51,801 nucleotides of DNA. Source: Tolypothrix sp. FACHB-123 (GTDB taxonomy: Bacteria > Cyanobacteriota > Cyanobacteriia > Cyanobacteriales > Nostocaceae). Location: positions 1 to 51,801 of the forward strand of contig NZ_JACJRE010000051.1 in the NCBI RefSeq assembly GCF_014697075.1, given 5' to 3'. Shown piece by piece: positions 35,518-45,668 of the stretch. Each line of letters begins with the position of its first letter. The stretch's first letter is position 1. Below the pieces are notes generated by a model. That model did not search any database. It had not been told where the DNA came from and worked only from the letters and a program-made list of their open reading frames with translations. Both the position numbers and the translations under genes were made by a program.

Positions 35518-35868
35518 ATGGGCTGGTTACAAAGACTTTTTGGTATGGAAAAACCAGAAAATGCTCAAGTAAATCCTGAGCCTACTTTAGTAGCTGAGAA
35601 TTCTGTGGAAGGTGAAACAGTTCCTATTGAAAGAATGGGATTGAATGGGGAATATGACCAAAGTGGTTTAGCTAAAAGAGTCGCCTTGGCTTTTGATGAA
35701 GATTCTCGCTTCGATGATATTAATACAATTTACGTTGCTCAATTAGGAACTAAAGTAGTTTTAAGAGGGCAAGTACCTGATGCAGATACTTTAAGTCAAT
35801 TGGCTGAAGTTGCGGCTGGTGTAAGTGGTGCAACAGAAGTAGCCACTGATGAAGTTGCAGTTGGTTAA
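35518..35868 (+). CDS. BON domain protein
   Basis: The 116-residue protein has a Met-Gly-Trp amphipathic N-terminus (GWLQRLFGM), a flexible acidic linker to about 48, and a BON domain at about 50-113: KRVALAFDEDSRFDDINTIYVAQLGTKVVLRGQVPDAD (read in parts), TLSQLAEVAAGVSGATEV and a last strand. BON domains bind phospholipid or other ligands and occur in osmotic stress and envelope proteins. No signal peptide is present, so a cytoplasmic role near membranes is inferred. A GGAGA box 10 bp upstream supports the start. Confidence 0.75.
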   Translation: MGWLQRLFGMEKPENAQVNPEPTLVAENSVEGETVPIERMGLNGEYDQSGLAKRVALAFDEDSRFDDINTIYVAQLGTKVVLRGQVPDADTLSQLAEVAAGVSGATEVATDEVAVG

Positions 35869-36096
35869 GTGATTTTTTGAATTAATTCCTTGATGAGACA
35901 GCAATTTTTTATCAGAGGATGTTTTAAAAGTTATCTTGTTGACAGGAAGCCAGGAAAGGAAATTCCTAAATATATATTTTTAGGTTAAATAGGCGAGTCA
36001 GAAGTACTTAAAATGCAACAAAATACTTTTTAAACAACCTCTATATGCTGTCTTCATCTGCCGAAGACAATACTTGATTTGGGGATGATATATTCC

Positions 36097-36489
36097 ATGA
36101 ATGCAAAAATTCAACTACGTAAATTTGGAGTTGGACTAACATTGTTAAGTGTTTTAATGTTAGCTAGTTGCGGTAATAAAACAGAAGAATCAGCTAGTAA
36201 TAACGCTGAAAAACCAACGGCGGTTTCTCAAGTTAAGCCTGAAACAAAAGGTGAAACTTCCGCAACTGGAACTAATACAGCGATTTCCGCAGATGCGCAA
36301 AAGTTAGGCGTAAAACCTCAAGATGAGACTACTTGTCCTAGCAATGCATCTATTAAGGGGAAAGCTACTGCAAAGCGAGGAAATATCTACCATACTGCGA
36401 AGTTTCCTGATTATGCAAATGTAAAACCAGATATCTGTTTTAAAGATACCGCCACTGCGGAAAAAGCAGGTTTTACAGCGCCTAAGTAA
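36097..36489 (+). CDS. Putative lipoprotein with C-terminal sunset-like domain
   Basis: Start chosen at the ATG 36097 (MNAKIQLRKFGVGLTLLS), which gives a clean lipoprotein signal with lipobox LASC and acylated Cys25. An ATG at 36085 is also possible. After a low-complexity Thr/Ser/Glu linker (about 28-75), the last 45 residues read CPSNASIKGKATAKRGNIYH, then KFPDYANVKPDICFKD and TAEKAGFTAPK. This resembles the small domain with KGN...YH...Y...CF...A..AG seen at the ends of nucleases and secreted proteins. The match is visual, not computed. Function unknown; periplasmic membrane anchor. Confidence 0.65.
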   Translation: MNAKIQLRKFGVGLTLLSVLMLASCGNKTEESASNNAEKPTAVSQVKPETKGETSATGTNTAISADAQKLGVKPQDETTCPSNASIKGKATAKRGNIYHTAKFPDYANVKPDICFKDTATAEKAGFTAPK

Positions 36490-36669
36490 GTGTTGCACGT
36501 TTAGCGATCGCACTTATAGTTTATTACCAGGGTGCGACATAGTTGTGCCCTGATAATTGTCTCTACTCACCATTACTTTTCTGCATCTAAATAATCAAAG
36601 TTTGTTAAAATTTTCCTGTTCTAGAGGGTTGCGAGAGTTATCTTAAGTAGTACATATAAAATTTTACTT

Positions 36670-39600
36670 ATGTTACTACGTTTAATTACTATCAGCGCCC
36701 TATTAACACTAGCTGCGCCATCCCTACTATTTCATCGTTCAGCATCAGTTATCGCCCAAGCACCAACACCAACTGCTGAAGAAAAAATTACCGAAGCGAT
36801 TACCTTAAATAATAATGGCGAAGGACTGGTATATAAAGATTTAGTGGGTTTAGGGGATTTGCAAGCTGGGTTAGAAATGTTCCAGCAAGCGTTGGCGATT
36901 TTCCAAAAATACAATGCTAAAGCTGGGGAAGCTAACGCCCTTACCAATATTGGCTATGTGTATCTGCGTCAGGGAAAATATTCTCAAGCACTGGAGTTTT
37001 TGCAACAATCTTTAGCTATCCGCAAACAAACACGAGATACCCAGAATGAATGGATACCTTTGTCCTATATAGGAGAAGTATACACAAATTTAGGTCAATA
37101 TCCTAAGGCAGTTGAAGCTTATCAATCAACTTTAACTATTCTCAAACAACTGCAAGCTGCTAATCCTCAAGATTCTAGCTACGCTACAAGTCAACGCATT
37201 CTGCTGGCTGATACTGGGTCTGTATATTTTAGGATGGGTCAATATCAAAAGGCTTTAGAACTTTATCAACAAAGTTTAGCAATTTACAAAGCAAATAGCG
37301 ATCGCGTTGGTAGTGCGGAGGCTTTAAATAATATTGGCGTTGTTTACATTAATTTAGGTAACTATACTCAAGCATTAGATGCTTATCAACAAGCTTTAAC
37401 TCCTATTCAAGATTTCTGTTATCAACAAAAATCAACTTGCTTTTATGGTACAGAAGCAGCAATTTTAAATAATCTTGCAGGTGCTTACTTTAGCTTAGGA
37501 CAATATCAAAAATCTTTAGAATTTGCTGAAAAATCTGCCAATATCTACAAAAAGTTCCGCACTGGTGAATATAAAGGCACAAATAAACAAGATATAAAAT
37601 TACTCTACGATGCTCTCGGACAAAATCCCCAAGCTTTACAACAAGTTAGCAGTCGCGCGAATGTTGGCGATGCTTTTGGTAAAGATTCGTTTCAATTTCA
37701 AGGGGAAGCATTAAACCTAAATAATATCGGGCAAATTTATTTTAGCCAAGGTAATAATGAACAAGCACTCAGGCTATATCAACAAGCTTTAGCTATTTAT
37801 CAAGAAAATAAATATCCCCAAGGAATTGCTGTCACCTTAAATAATATTGGCAGAGTTTACGCGAGTACCAGGAAATATAACCAAGCTATCGAGTCAAATC
37901 AGCAGGCGTTGACTAATTATAAAACAGTAGGCGATCGCACCGGCGAAGGTGTCACCCTCAGCAATCTTGGACAAATCTACCAGCAGCAAAAGCAATATGA
38001 AAAAGCTATCAGCTTATATCAGCAAGCTTTAGCTATACACCGGGAAGTCAGCGATAAAGTCAGTGAAGCTGCTACACTGAAGTACTTAGGGGATGTGTTA
38101 GCACAACAAAATCAGCCACAATTAGCGATCGCATTCTACAAACAATCAGTTAATCTTACCGAAACTATCCGCCAAAATTTGCGCGTTTTTCCTACAGATA
38201 TTCAAAAATCCTATACAGAAACAGTCTCGGAAAGATACCGCCGATTAGCTGATTTATTACTCAAGCAAAACCGTTCAGCTGAAGCGCAACAAGTTTTAGA
38301 TTTACTGAAAATACAAGAAGTACAAGATTTTATTGGTAATCATCGCGGAAGTAATCAAAAAATAGCGAATACTCAAACAAGAACAGCTAATAATGCTTCT
38401 CAGTCAGTACAAAACCTACCTTTAAAACCGCAAGAACAAGAAATATCGCAAAAATATAGCGCCATTCAAGATAAAGTCATTCTCTTAGGTAAAGAACTGA
38501 CAAGCTTACGCAAAATTAATCCCAAAGAACGCACTTCAGCGCAAGAAAAGCGCATCGCAGAATTAGTAAAACTTGAGCAACAAGCTACCGCCGAATTTAA
38601 TAAATTTATCAAAAGTCCGGCTGTAGTTGCTTTAACTCAGCAATTATCTGCAACATCAAGTCAAGAAAATCTCAGTTTACGCCAACTCAATTCCCTACGG
38701 GATAATTTACGCCAGTTAAATAACAAAGCTGTACTAATATATCCCTTAGTTTTAGAAGATAGATTAGAATTAGTCATCGTCACCGCAGACGCGCCACCAA
38801 TTCATCGCACAGTAGCAGTAAAAAAAGAAGAGTTAGATCAAACAATTCAAGAATATCGCCAAAAAATCCAAGTACCCCGGAATAATATTAAAGAGTCAGC
38901 ACTTAAATTGTATAGCTGGTTAATTAAACCTATAGAAAATGAGCTAAAACAAGCCGATGCAAAAACGATTATTTATGCTCCCGATGGACAATTAAGATAC
39001 GTTCCCTTAGCTGGCTTATTTGATGGGAAAGAATGGCTAGCACAAAGATTTGTGGTGAATAACATTACATCTGCAAGTCTCACCAAATTTGACAACAAAC
39101 CCCCGAAAAATCTTAATGTTTTAGCTGCTGCTTTTACCCAAGGCGATTATACAGTCAAACTTGCCAATCGCTCAGAAGTTTTTAGTGGTTTGCAGTTTGC
39201 TAAAACTGAAGTAGAAACCTTAGCTAAAACAATTCCTGGAACTAAGGTTTTATTAGATAAACTATTTAGTCCTTCAGGAACAATTCCCCAAATGAACGAT
39301 TATAAAATCGTCCATTTAGCAACTCATGGATATTTAGTCAAAGGAAGTCCTGAAGATTCATTTATTTTGTTTGGTGATGGCGAACACGTAACTTTACGCG
39401 ATATCGAAAATTGGTCTTTACCCAATGTCGATTTAGTAGTTTTAAGTGCTTGTCAAACAGCCTTAGGAGAACAATTAGGTAATGGACAAGAAATTCTCGG
39501 TTTAGGATATCAGATTCAACTAACAGGAGCCAAGGCATCTATTGCTTCATTATGGCCTGTATCTGATGGCGGTACCCAGGCGTTAATGAATGTATTTTAT

Positions 39601-39789
39601 CAAGAATTGCGATCGGGTAAATACACCAAAGCTGAAGCCCTACAAAAAGCCCAAATAGCTTTAATTTCCGGCAATTATTCATCAAATAAGCAAAATAAAA
39701 GTAATAATAAGTTAATTGCTAATGCTGCAAACGAATTTAGTCATCCATTCTATTGGGCACCTTTTATTTTGATTGGTAATGGGCTTTGA
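36670..39789 (+). CDS. Secreted TPR-CHAT protein (caspase-like)
   Basis: Large 1039-residue protein with a signal peptide (about 1-34, ending SASVIAQA). Eight to ten tetratricopeptide repeats span about 85-500 (ANALTNIGYVYLRQGKYSQALEFLQQSLAI and variants). A coiled-coil-like linker with NPKERTSAQEKRIAELVKLEQQ lies at about 590-660, and the CHAT domain spans about 730-1039. The catalytic dyad is intact: His886 in HLATHGYL and Cys928 in VLSACQTALGE, so a caspase-like cysteine protease is expected. Signal-peptide-bearing TPR-CHAT proteins are common in filamentous cyanobacteria; their targets are unknown. FkbM methyltransferase follows 42 bp later on the same strand. Confidence 0.88.
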   Translation: MLLRLITISALLTLAAPSLLFHRSASVIAQAPTPTAEEKITEAITLNNNGEGLVYKDLVGLGDLQAGLEMFQQALAIFQKYNAKAGEANALTNIGYVYLRQGKYSQALEFLQQSLAIRKQTRDTQNEWIPLSYIGEVYTNLGQYPKAVEAYQSTLTILKQLQAANPQDSSYATSQRILLADTGSVYFRMGQYQKALELYQQSLAIYKANSDRVGSAEALNNIGVVYINLGNYTQALDAYQQALTPIQDFCYQQKSTCFYGTEAAILNNLAGAYFSLGQYQKSLEFAEKSANIYKKFRTGEYKGTNKQDIKLLYDALGQNPQALQQVSSRANVGDAFGKDSFQFQGEALNLNNIGQIYFSQGNNEQALRLYQQALAIYQENKYPQGIAVTLNNIGRVYASTRKYNQAIESNQQALTNYKTVGDRTGEGVTLSNLGQIYQQQKQYEKAISLYQQALAIHREVSDKVSEAATLKYLGDVLAQQNQPQLAIAFYKQSVNLTETIRQNLRVFPTDIQKSYTETVSERYRRLADLLLKQNRSAEAQQVLDLLKIQEVQDFIGNHRGSNQKIANTQTRTANNASQSVQNLPLKPQEQEISQKYSAIQDKVILLGKELTSLRKINPKERTSAQEKRIAELVKLEQQATAEFNKFIKSPAVVALTQQLSATSSQENLSLRQLNSLRDNLRQLNNKAVLIYPLVLEDRLELVIVTADAPPIHRTVAVKKEELDQTIQEYRQKIQVPRNNIKESALKLYSWLIKPIENELKQADAKTIIYAPDGQLRYVPLAGLFDGKEWLAQRFVVNNITSASLTKFDNKPPKNLNVLAAAFTQGDYTVKLANRSEVFSGLQFAKTEVETLAKTIPGTKVLLDKLFSPSGTIPQMNDYKIVHLATHGYLVKGSPEDSFILFGDGEHVTLRDIENWSLPNVDLVVLSACQTALGEQLGNGQEILGLGYQIQLTGAKASIASLWPVSDGGTQALMNVFYQELRSGKYTKAEALQKAQIALISGNYSSNKQNKSNNKLIANAANEFSHPFYWAPFILIGNGL

Positions 39790-39831
39790 TATTTACCCTA
39801 TAATATTACAATTGATTTTGTATTCAAATGT

Positions 39832-40713
39832 ATGTTCAAATCATGGGAAGAAAAATTACGAAACCTACGAGTGGAAATATTAGGAATTGTTCCTGATATT
39901 TTTCTGAAACCTATTGCTGAATCTAACCATGTATTTAAGAAAATTTTACCTTATAATTTTTATATACTTTTAAATATCCAAGATAAATATATCGGTCGTC
40001 CACTCCTCATAAAAGGTAGCTATGAACAGTGGATATCAGACACATTTGCTAAATATCTCAAACCTGATTCTTGTGTAATAGATATTGGAGCTAATATAGG
40101 TTATTACAGTTTACTAGCTGCTAGCCAATGCCCTAATGGTAAAGTTTTTAGTTTTGAACCTGACAATCAGAACTTTCAACTATTGAAAACAAGTATTGCC
40201 TATAACGGATTTGATAATATTATCCAAGCATATAATTTAGCAGTCAGTGACATCAATAAAACTATTATGATTGCTGACCTTGGTAATACAGACAATTCTG
40301 GAGCAAAAGTTACTTCGACCAATGAAGATTTATTAAAATCTTTGGTTCCTGATACCGATATATGTTTAAAAAAGATAGAGGCTGTTCAACTTGATACTTT
40401 TTTAACAGACATTAAAGTAGATATAGTAAAAATTGATATTGAAGGTCATGAACCTTACGCCATCCGGGGAATGTTGAATATTATTAGACGAGATAAACCT
40501 GTTATCTTCGCAGAATTAGCACCTTCAAATATCAAACTATTCAGTGGAATGGAAACATCAGATTTCTTACAACCAATCTTAGATATTGGGTATAAAATTT
40601 CTGTAGTCGATAGAAGTAGCAGTTCGATTGAATTTAGTAATGATATTTCTGCTTTAATGAACTATTTTGAACAACAAAAAATTCATCATATTGATATTTT
40701 CTTAACAGCCTGA
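39832..40713 (+). CDS. FkbM family methyltransferase
   Basis: SAM-dependent methyltransferase of 293 residues. SAM motif I is VIDIGANIGYYSLLAA (about 82-97), motif II VFSFEPDNQNFQLL, and the FkbM signature VKIDIEGHEPYAIRGM is present at about 202-217. It probably O-methylates a sugar or similar acceptor. No glycan-synthesis genes flank it. It follows the TPR-CHAT gene by 42 bp with no terminator between, so the pair may be one transcript, which would be an unusual combination. Codon use is more AT-rich than its neighbours by eye, which may indicate transfer. Confidence 0.82.
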   Translation: MFKSWEEKLRNLRVEILGIVPDIFLKPIAESNHVFKKILPYNFYILLNIQDKYIGRPLLIKGSYEQWISDTFAKYLKPDSCVIDIGANIGYYSLLAASQCPNGKVFSFEPDNQNFQLLKTSIAYNGFDNIIQAYNLAVSDINKTIMIADLGNTDNSGAKVTSTNEDLLKSLVPDTDICLKKIEAVQLDTFLTDIKVDIVKIDIEGHEPYAIRGMLNIIRRDKPVIFAELAPSNIKLFSGMETSDFLQPILDIGYKISVVDRSSSSIEFSNDISALMNYFEQQKIHHIDIFLTA

Positions 40714-40797
40714 AGAGAAGTAAAGTCTAACTTCCAGATGAAATCTAGTACCACAAGGCAGAATTCAAAATTAAAACAGGTATACAGCCTTAATGTA

Positions 40798-40820
40798 GGG
40801 TAAAGAATGAATCTTTACCC
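40798..40820 (-). terminator. Hairpin after chlB
   Basis: Perfect 9-bp arms GGGTAAAGA / TCTTTACCC with a 5-nt loop between the convergent FkbM and chlB stops. It could terminate either side. Confidence 0.5.
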
Positions 40821-40845
40821 CAATCTTCTCAATTAACTTCGTCAG

Positions 40846-42372
40846 CTAAGCACCGACAGCTTCCTTCGCAGCGTAAAGTACTTCAGAGTTGATGTCTTTA
40901 ATACCGCGATCGCGCGCAAATTTTTCGGTGTTGCGTTTGACTTTTCCGCGCACAAATCCAGGAATTTTGTTTAATTCTGCTAAACCATCTTTTGTCCAAT
41001 TTAAGTCAGATTCGGCAGAAATTCCTTTGGTAATCACTTCTTTGGTATCATGTCCCCCAAAGATTTCTAAAAGATGATCTTCCATTCCTAAAGTAAAGGA
41101 ATTGTAGATTAAATCTGTGACTTGATTTGTACCCTCATAACCCAAGAATGGTTTGTAACCAATTGGGAAGTTTTGGACGTGGATGGGTGCAGCTATGACA
41201 CCGCAGGGAATATTCAAACGCTTCCCAACGTGGCGTTCCATTTGCGTACCGAAGATTGCTGAGGGTTCGACGCGAGCGATCGCATCTCCAATTGCGCCAT
41301 GATCGTCGGTGATTAATACTTCGTCGCAATATTCGCTGACTTGTTCGCGGAACCAATCTGCATCATATTTGCAGTAAGTTCCTGCCCAAACAACGTGAAT
41401 CCCCATTTCTCGCGATAAAATCTTCGTCATGGCTGCTGCATGGGTGTTATCGCCAAACACGACGGCTTTTTTCCCAGTTAAGTTTTGGCAGTCAATGGAA
41501 CGGGAGAACCAAGCAGCCTGGGATACATATAAAGTTTGCTCGTTGATGAACTCTTCGTAATTTACATCAGCACCTTGGCTATTAATCACCTGCTGAATTT
41601 TACGGATACAACGGGCAGTCTCAACTACACCCATTGGCGTAATATCTACGTAGGGAGTACCAAATTGTTCTTCGAGATAACGCGCTGTTGTTAAACCCAG
41701 TTCGCGGTAAGGTACTAGGTTAAACCAAGCTTGAGGCATTTTCTTCAATTCGTTGACAGATGCGCCTTCAGGAATCACGGTGTTTACCTCAATTCCCAAA
41801 TCAGCCATCAGTCTTTTCAATTCAGTGCAATCATGCTGGTTGTGGAAACCCAGAGTAGAAATCCCGATGATATTCACTGAGGGGTTTGCAGTTTTACCTT
41901 CGGGAAGTTCGCCTTTTTTGCGGGCTTTTTCAATGTAGAATTGGACGATTTGTTGCAAAGTGCGATCGGCGGCTTGCAGTTCGTTGTAGCGGTAATGGTT
42001 GACATCCGCTAGCATGACATCGCCTTTAGTTTCTAGTTGTGCCCGTTCGACAAAGTTGTGCAAGTCTTCTTGCAAAATACTTGAGGTGCAGGTAGGAGTT
42101 AAAACAATTAAATCTGGGTGTTCCTCTGCATCTTTGCGGGTAATATTGTCTACCACCTTCTCCTGAGAACCGCGTGCTAAAACGTTGCGATCTACTACAC
42201 TGGCTGTTACCGGAGTAAAGTTTCTTTCCCGCGATAGCATGGAGCGCATGACGTTAAAATAGTCATCGCCTAGCGGGGCGTGCATAATGGCATGGACATT
42301 CTTAAAAGAACTAGCGACTCGTAGCGTACCAATGTGCGCTGGCCCTGCATACATCCAGTAAGCCAATTTCAT
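40846..42372 (-). CDS. chlB: Light-independent protochlorophyllide reductase subunit B
   Basis: Catalytic NB-protein subunit of the nitrogenase-like dark-operative protochlorophyllide reductase (ChlL/ChlN/ChlB), which makes chlorophyllide in the dark. The 508-residue protein starts [20 protein letters not shown]. Asp36 in HAPLGDDYF is the unusual aspartate ligand of the ChlN-ChlB 4Fe-4S cluster. [34 protein letters not shown] and [21 protein letters not shown] are conserved blocks, and the C-terminal DPOR-specific helical domain is complete. chlL and chlN are not in the window, in line with the separated arrangement seen in cyanobacteria. Divergent from the small gene at 43014. Confidence 0.95.
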   Translation of the reverse strand: MKLAYWMYAGPAHIGTLRVASSFKNVHAIMHAPLGDDYFNVMRSMLSRERNFTPVTASVVDRNVLARGSQEKVVDNITRKDAEEHPDLIVLTPTCTSSILQEDLHNFVERAQLETKGDVMLADVNHYRYNELQAADRTLQQIVQFYIEKARKKGELPEGKTANPSVNIIGISTLGFHNQHDCTELKRLMADLGIEVNTVIPEGASVNELKKMPQAWFNLVPYRELGLTTARYLEEQFGTPYVDITPMGVVETARCIRKIQQVINSQGADVNYEEFINEQTLYVSQAAWFSRSIDCQNLTGKKAVVFGDNTHAAAMTKILSREMGIHVVWAGTYCKYDADWFREQVSEYCDEVLITDDHGAIGDAIARVEPSAIFGTQMERHVGKRLNIPCGVIAAPIHVQNFPIGYKPFLGYEGTNQVTDLIYNSFTLGMEDHLLEIFGGHDTKEVITKGISAESDLNWTKDGLAELNKIPGFVRGKVKRNTEKFARDRGIKDINSEVLYAAKEAVGA

Positions 42373-43013
42373 CAGTTTTTCTCCCTTTTAAACTGAAACA
42401 ATACGCAGTCCGTTATATAGATGGACTTTATGATTGCGGAATCTCTCATCGTTGTTTGATTCTCTCAAAACTTGTAGCCTGAATAAAATGGGGTAATTAT
42501 TAAGTTTCAATTCATGCGATCGCCCAAACCCTGTTAGCATCTGGGGTTTAGCGCTTAATTTTAACAACATTGATGTTGTTTAAGTGACATAAATCTTTAT
42601 CTTTCTTGCCGAGAAGATCCGATAGAAAAGTACATAAAACTGGGCGAAAGTCCAGCCATAACAAGGAAGTTAATCCAAATTGTGGGATTGACACAAGATA
42701 ACCTAACCCAGACAGGCGAGGAGTAGGAAGAATTTATCAAGGTGTGGCTTTTTGCTTCACGCATTATTCGCGTCCCCATTTCTAGAAAAGAGTGGGCTTT
42801 CTGCTCTAATCTTTGTAAGAGCGATCGCACTCTGTTGATCGAACAACTTGAGTATTTTTACTGTGGATTGTGAGTGAATATCGCGCAAAAGAAATGACTA
42901 TTAGTAAATAATGTGGTTTTAACTACGCTATGACCTTGAATTAGTAAGATAAACTTGCTGAATGTATGTCATTAAACTACTGACTTTCATTTAGTAACAA
43001 ACAAGGATCACCA
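42373..43013. other. Large divergent region upstream of chlB
   Basis: About 640 bp. Two short minus-strand frames (42388-42570 and 42597-42830) lack any protein-like pattern and are not called. Small inverted repeats (AGTCC/GGACT near 42405, AAACCC/GGGTTT near 42530-42550) are weak. AAGGA at 43003-43007 is the ribosome binding site of the next gene. The length suggests a long chlB 5' leader. Confidence 0.35.
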
Positions 43014-43238
43014 ATGAACAAAGAAGTAGCCAAAGTAGTCTTATGGGAAGAGAATCAAAAAGATTTTCTCAAAAAGTTTTATGATTTACAATTTATTCCC
43101 AGAATCGGAGAAGAAGTTTACCTAAAAAAGGAGAAATGGAAAGTAACTAGAGTTGAACATGATGTAGAAGTTAGTGAAATTAATGTTTACATGGAATTAA
43201 TCAAAAAAGTCAGGCAGGATAAGCCATCTAACTCCTAA
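43014..43238 (+). CDS. Small hypothetical protein
   Basis: No family recognised. The 74-residue charged protein reads as a small beta-rich domain: VAKVVLWEENQKDFLKKFYDLQFIPRIGEEV, then YLKKEKWKVTRVEHDVEVSEINVYMELIK. It is rich in Lys and Glu with no membrane segment. A good AAGGA box 6 bp before the ATG argues that it is a real gene. Its neighbours give no hint of function. A weak hairpin ATCCCC / GGGGAT lies at 43286-43311 between it and the convergent amine oxidase gene. Confidence 0.55.
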   Translation: MNKEVAKVVLWEENQKDFLKKFYDLQFIPRIGEEVYLKKEKWKVTRVEHDVEVSEINVYMELIKKVRQDKPSNS

Positions 43239-43378
43239 ATAAAATTGAGCAGGTAGCTATACTGTCTTGCTGAGGAGAGAAGGAAATCCCCATAAATAAA
43301 GTTAGGGGGATGATGCTAATAGGTTGACACAAAATCTATAAATTGTTTTTCTAAGTCCATATTTTCCGGCATATTTTA

Positions 43379-45364
43379 TCAGGGCGATCCTGGTAAATTG
43401 ATAGCAGGATTGCGGCGGAAAAATCCTCTAGGAGCAAGTTTAAAACTCACTCGGTGTGTTGGCATTACAGGCCAATCTTCAGGACGAGGAATATGGGTAA
43501 CGCCCATTGTGTACCAAAGTACAATATCTTCACCATTCAAAGATTCATTGTTAGCAATATATTTAGGTAAACCTTGTCCTGGTTGAGTTTGGTTTGGATA
43601 ATCGCCGCCAGCATAAAGTTCATCTGGGTGATATTTTGTTACCCATACATGATGTGTCGCAAAGCCAGCTTTATCGCGAATCTTAGCACCTTCTACTGGG
43701 AAAAATACCGCATTCCCTCCTGGCATCAGCATATATGCTGGGGGAGTTCCTAGACTATTTTGACGTTTGGCGTTAGCAATCATCCATTCCCTGCTGTGTT
43801 TCATGTCTAAATCGCGCACAGCAGCTTTTTCTGTAGTTAAGGGAGTATCTGTAACTGCGATCGCATTTCCAAAAGAATTATGATTATCTAAAGGTAAAGC
43901 TTGCACATTCATTTCCATGACAGAATTAGCTTCACCATCTACATCCATATCTAGGCGATAGTTAAAGAAGTGTTGATGATTCACCCCAAAGATATTTTTT
44001 GCTAATAGTCTGCCATAGGAATTATCTGGAGATTGTGTTTCTGCTGTTGTACCCTGTGCTAGCACAATTCCCGTTAAATCGTTCTCAATTTCTAAACTGC
44101 CATCTTGGCGAAAAATCCAATTCAAACTGTAATCATAATTATCAACTGCTGCCGTCATCGTCATTACTAATTCTCGATTGCGACGGACATAATTTTTCCG
44201 GCTGTTGTATTCGTAATGCTGCCACAATAGCCCATTATCTCGCTCGTAAATGCCAATTACCTTTGGCATTTCATAAGGTTCGCCCTCAGGGTTAGCCATC
44301 ACGGCATTTAATAACAAGCCATTCTCCGGAATATCTTTACCTAACTCCATTGAAGTGGCGAGAGAACCAAAATTATATTCACCGACATCAAAAGCATTTC
44401 TAAAAGCCCAGGTAAAATCAGGATGACCATAGGGTACTACCATTTCTGATAGACTAGCACGGTATAAAATTGGGCGAATTTTTTCCCCATCATCATAAGT
44501 TACTTGATAAAGAACTAACCCACTTCTAGGATGCATTAAATAGCGAAAATTCCAACCTTGCCAGCTAATTGTATTTCCCCGAATGCGGAAACTAGTACCT
44601 TGAGGTTGGAGAATTTTTAATAATTTTGGTGGTGTCAGTAATTTCCTAAAAGATTTGACATCATAATTCCAATTTTCTGAGGATAAAGGTACTACTCCAT
44701 TATCTATAAAACTATCGATTTTACCTGTGTTTAAATCAACAGTAGCTACTACCCCTTCAATGGGACTAGCAAAGTAGTTCCAATGCTCGCCTTTATAGTA
44801 AGATAATGCGCGACACAAACGCTTACCTGTAGCCGCTTCTTTGTCAGTTAAAATCCCTGGTGCCCAACAGTTAATTTTCACTTGATCAAAATCTGTAATT
44901 CCCCGTTTTTGCATAGCCGCTTGCCATTGGGGATCTGATTGGACAATCTGCCTTGCTAAATCGTATTCAGGATTAATGATTGCAGGTTGGGCATTAGGTA
45001 TTTGCTTCCAAGAACTCAAGGTTTGAGTTTTTAAATCAACGATAGCTTGGTATGTTTGATTTTGGGAGCGTTCATACACTACTAAGAAAGCTTGGCGTGG
45101 AAAAGACTTACCTGGTGTAAAATTTAGAACTTCTTTTTTATCTGGTTCTTGCAAAGTTATTAAAGGAAATACAGCATTTTCAGTGATATCTTTCTCTTTT
45201 TTCACCACTGCAACCGCTGTATTAATTTCTGCTGCTGTTAACGCTGTTAGGGGATGGGTAATTGTCGGTTCTTGTGCAAATAACATTTCTCGATAACCGA
45301 GAGCGCCAACAATGAAAATAATGATGGCAATAATTAAACTCAAGAACCGGAGCCGCTTAATCAT
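43379..45364 (-). CDS. Copper amine oxidase (primary-amine oxidase)
   Basis: Copper- and topaquinone-dependent oxidase that turns primary amines into aldehydes with hydrogen peroxide and ammonia. N-terminal membrane anchor or signal at about 7-23 (LSLIIAIIIFIVGALGY), so it acts in the periplasm or outside. The catalytic core has a base-bearing segment NAFDVGEYNFG, the topaquinone precursor Tyr410 in VDNYDYSLNW, copper ligands in NHQHFFNYRLDMDVDG and a third His later near HSREW/HHVWVTKYH. The Thr that usually sits three residues before the Asn of the cofactor motif is Ala here. Length 661 matches bacterial and cyanobacterial members. It may supply nitrogen from amines. Confidence 0.88.
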   Translation of the reverse strand: MIKRLRFLSLIIAIIIFIVGALGYREMLFAQEPTITHPLTALTAAEINTAVAVVKKEKDITENAVFPLITLQEPDKKEVLNFTPGKSFPRQAFLVVYERSQNQTYQAIVDLKTQTLSSWKQIPNAQPAIINPEYDLARQIVQSDPQWQAAMQKRGITDFDQVKINCWAPGILTDKEAATGKRLCRALSYYKGEHWNYFASPIEGVVATVDLNTGKIDSFIDNGVVPLSSENWNYDVKSFRKLLTPPKLLKILQPQGTSFRIRGNTISWQGWNFRYLMHPRSGLVLYQVTYDDGEKIRPILYRASLSEMVVPYGHPDFTWAFRNAFDVGEYNFGSLATSMELGKDIPENGLLLNAVMANPEGEPYEMPKVIGIYERDNGLLWQHYEYNSRKNYVRRNRELVMTMTAAVDNYDYSLNWIFRQDGSLEIENDLTGIVLAQGTTAETQSPDNSYGRLLAKNIFGVNHQHFFNYRLDMDVDGEANSVMEMNVQALPLDNHNSFGNAIAVTDTPLTTEKAAVRDLDMKHSREWMIANAKRQNSLGTPPAYMLMPGGNAVFFPVEGAKIRDKAGFATHHVWVTKYHPDELYAGGDYPNQTQPGQGLPKYIANNESLNGEDIVLWYTMGVTHIPRPEDWPVMPTHRVSFKLAPRGFFRRNPAINLPGSP

Positions 45365-45668
45365 TATTTCAATATTTATCGGAATGTATAGCTATATATA
45401 TTCTTTGCTGGGATTGATAAACCGCATAATTTCGGAAATTTTTATATTAATTATAGCGACACATTAATATATTCTAGAGGGCGAGGCATTGCCTAGCCCC
45501 TACAATGTTTCGCATGATTTTTTCAAATTGATAGAAGTATTCATCCGAAAAAATATTTTAAATTAGATACATTGAAATAAATATAAAATAAGATACCCAA
45601 CTTATTCCTAGAAGTTAGGTATCTTATAATAATTATGAGGATTAAATTCCTCACTACAAAGTTAATAA
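45365..45668. other. Intergenic region between ycf37-like and amine oxidase genes
   Basis: About 304 bp. It contains an imperfect G/C hairpin (GGGCGAGGCA / TGCCTAGCCC at about 45479-45498) typical of dispersed repeats, and the terminator at 45589-45626. Confidence 0.4.
45589..45626 (-). terminator. Intrinsic terminator of the ycf37-like gene
   Basis: Fifteen-position stem TAAGATACCCAACTT / AAGTTAGGTATCTTA with one C-A mismatch and an 8-nt loop. On the minus strand it is followed by TTTATATTT and lies 42 bp after the stop codon. Confidence 0.7.

Noticed and set aside
42388-42830. Two short minus-strand reading frames upstream of chlB
   Set aside because: Composition and sequence do not look like conserved proteins, and neither has a supported start.
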